A stretch of DNA of 64,000 nucleotides from Anaeramoeba ignava (Eukaryota; Metamonada; Anaeramoebidae): contig JAPDFW010000092.1 in assembly GCA_028826165.1 (NCBI GenBank), positions 124,001-188,000 of the forward strand, read 5' to 3'. Positions 57,133-64,000 of the stretch are shown here, piece after piece (the stretch's first letter is position 1; each line of letters starts with the position of its first letter). The notes beneath the pieces are model-generated. The model was not told where the DNA came from. It searched no databases and saw nothing but the letters and a program-made list of their open reading frames with translations. A program made the translations under genes and the position numbers.

Positions 57133-58816
57133 TTATTTTTCCATTTCTGAATTACTCAAAACAAAATTTAAATTCTTTGGAGGATCTGGAATTGGAGGAG
57201 GTCTTTTACTTCTTTCCATTAATTCAATAGCAACATCAATATCTTCAATTTCTTTAATTTCTTTTAAAGTTTCAGATTCTCCAACTTCTTCATTAAGTAA
57301 AAATCTTAAAAAATCAAGCCAAGTTGCAAAATCCTTTTTCAAAAATTAAAATTAAAATTCATTTATAAAATTATAATTAAAATTAAAATTAAAATTAAAA
57401 TTTAAAATTAAAATTAAAATTAAAATTAAAATTAAAATTAAAATTAAAATTAAAATTCATTTATAAAATTAAAATTAAAATTAAAATTAAAATTAAAATT
57501 AAAATTAAAATTAAAATTCATTTATAATTAAAATTAAAATTCATTTATAAAATTAAAATTATAATTAAAATTAAAATTAAAATTAAAATTAAAATTAAAA
57601 TTAAAATTAAAATTCATTTATAAAATTAAAATTAAATTAAAATTAAAATTCATTTATAAAATTATAATTAAAATTAAAATTAAAATTAAAATTATAATTA
57701 AAATTAAAATTAAAATTAAAATTAAAAATTAAAATTAAAATTAAAAATTAAAATTAAAATTCATTTATAAAATTAAAATTAAAATTAAAAATTAAAATTA
57801 AAATTAAAATTAAAAATTAAAATTAAAATTAAAAATTCATTTATAAAATTAAAATCAAAATTAAAATTAAAATTAAAATTAAAATTCATTTATAAAATTA
57901 AAATTAAAATTATAATTAAAATTAAAAATTAAAATTAAAATTATAATTAAAATTAAAATTAAAATTAAAATTAAAATTAAAATTATAATTAAAATTAAAA
58001 TTAAAATTAAAATTATAATTAAAATTAAAATTAAAATTCATTTATAAAATTAAAATTAAAATTAAAATTAAAATTAAAATTATAATTAAAATTAAAATTA
58101 AAATTTGAAATTAAAATTCATTTATAAATTTGAAAATTAAAATTCATTTATAAATTTGAAAATTAAAATTCGAAAAATACAGCTTTATTCGGTGAAACAT
58201 AAAGATTAACCGAATCATCTTTTCGAATAATACAAAATGAAATATTCATTTTTTCTTCATCAATTTTCTTTGAAGGCTTAAAACTTGGATAAGATTTAGC
58301 TGGTAAAACTTGCTTAATATCATCAATTTTAACTAAAAATATAAATTAAATATAAATCAATAAATATTCATATAAATAATTATCCACAAATCCTCTAAAT
58401 TAAAACTCGTTATTGAGTTAATAATTGAAAAAATTTTATAAACGGTTCTTCTTTTTTTTTTTTTTTCTAATTATAAATTTGAATTTCGAAAAAAAAAATT
58501 TTCTTTTCTTTCTTGTTTAAAAATAACAAATAAAAGGATGCGCAGTAAATTAAATTTAAAATTAAACGAATAGCAAACCTTCTAATTGGAAAATATCTTT
58601 TTCTTTTCCACCTTTTGTAACTTCACTTGATAAAATTTGTTTTCGATCATCAGAAAATTTAAAAAGTCTAAGTTGAGGTTTTCCTGATTTAGCATGTTTT
58701 TCCATAACAGTCCCTCGATTTAACTTATCAAATAATTTCTCAATAACCATTTTAAGTGCATTAATATGCGCAGATTCTCTTATTTTACGAATATTTTCTG
58801 GTTCTTGTGTTGTCAT
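57133..58816 (-). CDS. Stand-alone ELMO-type PH-domain protein
   Basis: Exons 58816-58579, 58332-58181 and 57333-57133 encode 196 residues. The first ~45 are helical (AHINALKMVIEKLFDKLNRG). A PH fold follows: GTVMEKHAKSGKPQLRLFKF, DIFQLEGVKIDDIKQVLP, MNISFCIIRKDDSVNLYVSP, FATWLDFLRFLLNEEVG, then IELMERSKRPPPIPDPPKNL with final NF. The PH-helix-PPPIP-PPxNxxF ending is the hallmark of the ELMO PH region, which pairs with DOCK GEFs to activate Rac. Here there are no ELMO armadillo repeats or ELMO domain, so it is a PH-only relative. Intron 2 (57334-58180) is AAAATT hexamers. Confidence 0.75.
57345..58170. repeat. (AAAATT)n intronic array with ATTCATTTATAA breaks
   Basis: About 820 bp of AAAATT hexamers punctuated about every 80-150 bp by AAATTCATTTATAAAATT. 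Confidence 0.93.
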
Positions 58817-58979
58817 TTTAAAAAAAAAAAATGAAAAATAAAGAAAAAAAATGAAAAAAAAAAAATTAAAATAAAAATTTTTTTCTTTTTCTTTTTTTTT
58901 TAATTTAAAAAGGAGAAAAATTATTTTTTTAATTTAATTTTTCATTTTTCATTTTTCTTTTTTAACTTTTTTTAAAAAA
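58817..58979. promoter_or_regulatory. Divergent promoter, ELMO-PH / Rab-like 1
   Basis: Each side carries the CATTTTT-type motif facing its ATG: TTTTTCATTTTTCATTTTTC at 58938-58957 for the plus gene, and AAAATGAAAAATAAAG / AAAAATGAAAAA near 58830-58855 for the minus gene. Confidence 0.45.
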
Positions 58980-59937
58980 ATGAATAAAAAAAAAGATCCT
59001 AATTTTTTAATTAAAATTTTATTACTTGGTGATTTTGGTGTTGGAAAAACAAATTTTATATCTTGTTATATTGTATTTTTCCTTTAAAATCTTTATTAAA
59101 AAATAAAACTAATTTCTAAATTATTTTTATTCTTGATTCTTTTTTTAAAAATAAAAATTAATAAAAATAAAGGATCAAAGCTTTACTCAAGTCATAATTC
59201 AACAATTGGAGTCGATTTTGTAATTTAATATAAATAATTTATATTCAATTTAAAACATTTAAATTTAATTAAAAAAAACTTCATCTTTTTTTTTTAGCAA
59301 TTTTCATCTATTGAAATTGATGGTGAATTATATAAAATTCAATTTGTAAAAAACTAACAAAATTAGAAATTAAAAAACAATATTATTTTAATCCAAATTT
59401 TGATCCAAAAAAAAATTTTTTTTTCTTTCCATTTTTTTTTTGCTTTTTTTTTTTGGATTTTAAAATTTTATATTCAAAAAGTTTGAAATTGCTGGTGGAG
59501 AGAGATTTAGACAAATCACTGCAACTTATTATAAATGGATGCAAGGAATTATAATTCTTTATGATGCTACAAATCAAGATTCTTTTGATCATCTTAAATA
59601 CTGGTTTGAATCAATTCAAAAAAATGCAAATGATGATATTTCTTTAATGATAATAGGAACAAAATCAGATTTAGTTTCTGAAAAGGCAGTTGATACAGAA
59701 GTTGCAAAAGTAATTTTTAATTATTTTTTAATTTTTTAAATATTTTTTTTAATTTTTGGATTGAAATTTTTTTTTTAGAATTTTGCTGATCAACTTGGAA
59801 TTTCCTTTTTTGAAACAAGTGCAAAAAAAAATGAGAATATCCAAGAATCTATTCAAACTTTTTTGAAACAATTGAAAAAAAAAGCTACAAAGATTACAAA
59901 AGAAAATACCAAAAAAAAAAATATTAAATTAAAATAA
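58980..59937 (+). pseudogene. Rab-like GTPase copy 1, divergent and frame-broken
   Basis: Exons 58980-59072, 59173-59219, 59298-59345, 59482-59709, 59779-59937. The G1 box is GDFGVGKT. Exon 2 is 47 nt where the paralogues have 48, so the conserved TIGVDF falls one base out of frame under GT-AG splicing. The G3 region reads FEIAGGERF in place of WDTAGQERF, losing both the Mg-linked Asp and the catalytic Gln. G4 is GTKSDL and G5 ETSAK. The tail is basic (ending NIKLK) with no prenylation cysteine. Either a decaying copy, or a live divergent gene with a splice shift or assembly error in exon 2. Confidence 0.6.
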
Positions 59938-59981
59938 AAAAATCATTTTTTTCATTTTTATTTTTCATTTCCAATTTCAAA

Positions 59982-61078
59982 ATGAATCAAGATTATGATT
60001 ATAGAATTAAAATACTTTTAATTGGTGATCCTGCAGTTGGGAAATCTTGTTTAATTTTGAGATATTTTGTATTTAAAAATTTATTTTTATCAAAAATTAT
60101 TATTAATAATAAAAATATAAAAATTGAATAAATAATTAAAAGGATGATACATTTACAGAATCATATATATCTACAATTGGAGTTGATTTTGTAAGTTAAA
60201 TTAATATAAATTGAATATTAATTATTTTAATAAATTTAATAAATAATTTTTTAATTTTTTAATTTAAAATTTAATCCAAAAAAAAAAGAAAATTAAAACA
60301 ATAGAAATGAATGAAAAGATTTATAAAGTTCTTGTTGTAAAAATAATTTTAAAACTTTTTAAAACAAATTCCTATTTTATTCCAATTTCCAAAATTTTAT
60401 TCCGATTTCTGAAAAATATAAAATATAAAATATAAAATATAAAATATAAAATATAAAATATAAAATATAAAATATATTATAAAATATAAAATATAAAATA
60501 TAAAATATAAAAAATAAAATATATTATAAAATATAAAGTGGGATACATCAGGAAGTGAAAGATTTAGGACTATAACTTCATCTTATTATAGAGGAACAAA
60601 TGGAATTATGATTCTTTATGATGTTACAGATCAAGAATCATTTGATAATATTAAATTTTGGATTAAAGAAACTCAAAAATATGCACCTGATAATGTTAAT
60701 ATTATGTTAATTGGAACAAAATCTGATTTAATTTCTCAAAAAGTTATTGATACAGAAACTGGAGAAGTAATTATATAATTTTATTATTTTATAAATTCAA
60801 TTCCAAATAAAAATATAAATAAATCAAATAAGAAATTTGCAGAACAACTTGGTTATTCATTTTTTGAAACAAGTTCAAAAGAAAATATTAATGTTAGTGA
60901 AGCTTTTGATACTTTTTTTAAACAAGTTGGAACAAGAGCTGTTCAAACAAATGCTCCAAATATTAAAAATCCAGATAAATATCCAAATGAATATCCAAAT
61001 CAAAATCAAAATCAAAATTCAAATCAAAATCAAAATCAAAATTCAAATCAAAATTCAAATAAATGTTTATGTTTTTGA
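59982..61078 (+). CDS. Rab-like GTPase copy 2, no catalytic Gln
   Basis: Exons 59982-60068, 60143-60190, 60289-60336, 60539-60766 and 60833-61078; 218 residues. It starts [20 protein letters not shown], so G1 is GDPAVGKSC. Switch I is [14 protein letters not shown]3 is [10 protein letters not shown], with Ser where Rabs have the catalytic Gln and Ser for Ala. G4 is GTKSDL (Rabs usually NKxDL), G5 ETSSK. After a NQNQNSNQ tail it ends KCLCF, a CaaX-like prenylation site rather than the CC or CXC of typical Rabs. Closest in outline to Rab1/Rab8. Intron 3 contains an (ATATAAAA)n run. Membrane-trafficking role inferred from family. Confidence 0.9.
60415..60536. repeat. (ATATAAAA)n runs in Rab-like introns
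   Basis: Intron 3 of copy 2 has ATAAAATATAAA octamers; shorter versions of the same run sit in the same intron of copies 3 (61645-61682) and 4 (62770-62826). The spread in run length gives a marker of repeat change after duplication. Confidence 0.85.
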
Positions 61079-61191
61079 ATTTAATTTTATATTTATTTCA
61101 TCAATTCAAAATTATTTGAATAAATTTAATCCAAAAATCCAAAAAATCATTTTTTTCATTTTTCATTTTTTATTTTTTTCATTTTTCAAAA

Positions 61192-62216
61192 ATGAATCAA
61201 GATTATGATTATAGAATTAATATCCTTTTAGTTGGATATCCTGGAGTTGGAAAATCTTGTTTAATTTTGAGATATTTTGTATTTAAAAATTTATTTTTTT
61301 TAAAATTATTATTAATAATAAAAATATAAAAATTGGATAAATAATTAAAAGGATAATACATTTACAGAATCATACATAACTACAATTGGAGTTGATTTTG
61401 TAAGTTAAATTAATATAAATTGAATATTAATTATTTTAATAAATTTAATAAATAATTTTTTAATTTTTTAATTTAAAATTTAATCCAAAAAAAAAAGAAA
61501 ATTAAAACAATAGAAATGAATGAAAAGATTTATAAGTTTCTTGTTGTAAAAATATTTTTTAAAACTTTTTAAAACAAATTCCTATTTTATTCCAATTTCA
61601 AAAATTTTATTCCGATTTCAAAAATTTTATTCCGATTTCTAAAAAATATTAAAAATATAAAATATAAAATATAAAATATAAAGTGGGATCCGACAGGAAG
61701 TGAAAGATATAGACAAATAACTTCATCTTATTATAGAGGAGCACATGGAATTATGATTCTTTATGATGTTACAGATCAAGATTCATTTGATAATATTAAA
61801 AATTGGATGAAAGAAATTCAAAGATATGCACATGATACTGTTAATATTATGTTAATTGGAACAAAATCAGATTTAGTTTCTCAAAAAGTTATTGATACAG
61901 AAACTGGAGAAGTAATTATATAATTTTTATAAATCAAATTCAAAAAATTTATTTCAAATAAAAATCAAAATAAATTAAATAAAAGAAATTAGCAGAACAA
62001 CTTGATTATCCATTTTTTGAAACAAGTTCAAAAGAAAATATTAATGTTAATGAAGCTTTTGATACTTTTTTTAAACAAGTTGGAACAAGAGCTGTTCAAA
62101 CAAATGATCCAAATATTAAAAATCCAAATAAATATCCAAATCAAAATCAAAACCAAAATCAAAATCAAAATCAAAATTCAAATTCAAATTCAAATAAAAA
62201 ATGTTTATGTTTTTGA
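61192..62216 (+). CDS. Rab-like GTPase copy 3, no catalytic Gln
   Basis: Exons 61192-61278, 61352-61399, 61498-61545, 61684-61911 and 61986-62216; 213 residues. Same exon lengths (87-48-48-228) and intron phases as copies 2 and 4. G1 is GYPGVGKSC (Tyr for the usual Asp), switch [15 protein letters not shown]3 is [10 protein letters not shown]: Pro for Thr and Ser for the catalytic Gln. G4 is GTKSDL. The tail is NQ/NS repeats then KKCLCF. Nearly all introns align with copy 2, showing recent tandem duplication. Confidence 0.9.
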
Positions 62217-62330
62217 ATTTAATTTTATATTTATTTCATCAATTCAAAATTATTTGAATAAATTTTAATCCAAAAATCAAATTTTTCAAAATTTTTCATT
62301 TTTCATTTTTTATTTTTCAATTTTCAAAAA

Positions 62331-63354
62331 ATGAATCAAGATTATGATTATAGAATTAAAATACTTTTAGTTGGAGATTATTCAGTTGGGAAATCTAGTT
62401 TAGTTCTTAGATATTTTGTATTTAAAAATTTATTTTTATCAAAAATATTATTAATAATAAAAATATAAAAATTGAATAAATAATTAAAAGGATAATACAT
62501 TTACAGAATCATATGTATCTACAATTGGAGTTGATTTTGTAAGTTAAGTTAAGTTAAATTAAATATTAATTAATTTAATAAATTAATTTTTTTAATTTTT
62601 TAATTTAAAATTTAATCCAAAAAAAAAGAAAATTAAAACAATGGAAATGAATGAAAAGATTTATAAGTTTCTTGTTGTAAAAATATTATTTTAAAACTTT
62701 TTAAAACAAATTCTAATTTTATTCCAATTTCCAAAATTTTATTCCGATTTCTAAAAAATATTAAAAATTAAAATATAAAATATAAAATATAAAATATAAA
62801 ATATAAAATATAATATAAAATATAAAGTGGGATGCATCAGGAGGTGAAAGATTTAGACAAATAACTTCATCTTATTATAGAGGAACACATGGAATTATGA
62901 TTCTTTATGATGTTACAAATCAAGAATCATTTGATAATATTAAAAATTGGATTAAAGAAATTCAAAGATATGGAAATGATACTGTTAATATTATGTTAAT
63001 TGGAACAAAATCTGATTTAATTTCAAAAAAAGTTATTGATACAGAAACTGGAGAAGTAATTTATATTTTTATATTTTTATATTTTTATATTTTTATAAAT
63101 TCAATTCCAAATAAAAATAAAAATAAATCAAATAAAAGAAATTAGCAGAACAACTTGGTTATCCATTTTTTGAAACAAGTTCAAAAGAAAATATTAATGT
63201 TAATGAAGCTTTTGATACTTTTTTTAAACAAGTTGGAACAAGAGCTGTTCAAACAAATGATCCAAATATTAAAAATCCAGATAAATATCCAAATGAAAAT
63301 CAAAATCAAAATCAAAAAAATCAAAATTCAAAATCAAAATGTTTATGTTTTTGA
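62331..63354 (+). CDS. Rab-like GTPase copy 4, no catalytic Gln
   Basis: Exons 62331-62417, 62491-62538, 62629-62676, 62828-63055 and 63139-63354; 208 residues. G1 GDYSVGKSS, switch [15 protein letters not shown]3 [10 protein letters not shown] (Gly for the catalytic Gln), G4 GTKSDL, G5 ETSSK. NQNQ tail ending KSKCLCF. The most regular member of the array apart from G3. Confidence 0.9.
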
Positions 63355-63466
63355 ATTTAATTTTATATTTATTTCATCAATTCAAAATTATTTGAATAAA
63401 TTTTAATTCAAAAATTCAAAAAAATTCAAAAATTCATTTTTTTTTTTTATTTTTCAATTTTCAAAA

Positions 63467-64000
63467 ATGAATAAAGATTATGATTTCCTTTATAAAATTG
63501 CTTTTGTTGGAGATTATGGAGTTGGGAAAACGAATTTAATTTATAAATTTGTTGTATTTTCTTTTTTTGAAATAATTTATAAACAAAAATTCAATAAAAA
63601 CAAAACGTTTTTTTATTATTTTGAATAAAAAAAATAAAGGAAGGAACATTTTCTGAAACACCAATTTTAAGAATTCCAAATGATTTTGTGAAATTTCCTT
63701 TTAAAAATAATAATTAATTCAATTCAATTTAATTTAATTTAATTTCTCTTCTTTTTTCTAATTAATTAAACAAAAAATATTTTCAAATTTAGCCTTATAA
63801 AAAACTTGAATTTAATGAAAAAATTATTAAACTTCAATTTGTAAATTAATTTTCTTTTTAAATTAATTAATTAAAATTGATTTAAAATTGATTTAAATAA
63901 TTCAAAGTGGGATCCATCAGGAGGTGAAAGATTTAGAGCATTAACAAAATATTTTTATAGAGGAGCACATGGAATTATTCTTCTTTATGATGTTACAAAT
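63467..64000 (+). CDS. Rab-like GTPase copy 5, partial at window end
   Basis: Exons 63467-63553, 63640-63687, 63793-63840 and 63908 onward; the gene runs off the window. It starts [20 protein letters not shown], so G1 is GDYGVGKT. Switch I is altered: [10 protein letters not shown] where the others have TIGVDF, losing the effector Thr of G2. G3 is [10 protein letters not shown], lacking the catalytic Gln. The remainder seen ([17 protein letters not shown]) is Rab-like. The most divergent intact-frame copy. Confidence 0.85.

Overview
The window looks like nuclear DNA of a very AT-rich, intron-bearing protist. Genes carry short GT-AG introns, often ending in AAAG or TAG. All three standard stop codons appear to act as stops. 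Proteins carry N/Q/E/K/S homopeptide runs, and introns and spacers are packed with hexanucleotide repeats. The gene repertoire (two RasGEFs, a Rho GTPase, a tandem of Rab-like GTPases, WASP, a BAR protein, kelch-BTB and BTB-TLDc proteins, an ELMO-type PH protein) is that of an amoeboid cell. My best guess is an Anaeramoeba-like metamonad; a dictyostelid-like or other amoebozoan is not excluded. This rests on overall character, not on a search. I recognised no rRNA, tRNA or CRISPR array.

Layout. 1-4080: satellite A (unit ~143 bp). 4182-14014: BAR protein (+), papain-family protease (-), RNase P/MRP POP5-like (+), La protein (-), two unrecognised minus-strand genes. 14015-15391: rhomboid protease (+). 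15440-17970: 12-bp satellite. 18041-20345: small membrane protein and WASP (both -). 20662-24290: unrecognised seven-exon gene (+). 24375-25467: tandem CCCH zinc-finger protein (-). 25971-30077: CAP-Gly/coiled-coil/LisH/RasGEF protein (-), divergent from a kelch-BTB-BTB protein (30167-31918, +). 32686-34235: BTB-BACK-TLDc protein (-). 34524-38521: unrecognised six-exon gene (-) with a complete pogo-like transposon (34997-36588) in one intron. 38832-40775: Rho GTPase (-). 41738-42277: Erv1/ALR oxidase (-), divergent from a Rogdi/Rav2-like gene (42361-44056, +). 44349-45797: unrecognised two-exon gene (+). 46102-48924: TPR protein (-). 49000-51400: satellite B (~145 bp). 51686-56393: second RasGEF with ubiquitin-like regions (+). 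57133-58816: ELMO-type PH protein (-). 58980-64000: five tandem Rab-like GTPase genes (+), the last cut by the window edge.

Together the genes point to small-GTPase signalling onto actin and membranes. Ras would be activated by the two RasGEFs and possibly removed by the LZTR1-like kelch-BTB-BTB protein. Rho and WASP would drive Arp2/3 actin assembly, and BAR and ELMO-PH proteins act at membranes. The Rab-like array is unusual because every copy has lost the catalytic glutamine of the G3 box. Housekeeping genes (POP5, La, Erv1, Rogdi) are interspersed.

Exon joins were worked out by hand from reading frame, GT/AG dinucleotides and family motifs. Single-base frame breaks in four genes may be assembly errors and should be read with that in mind.
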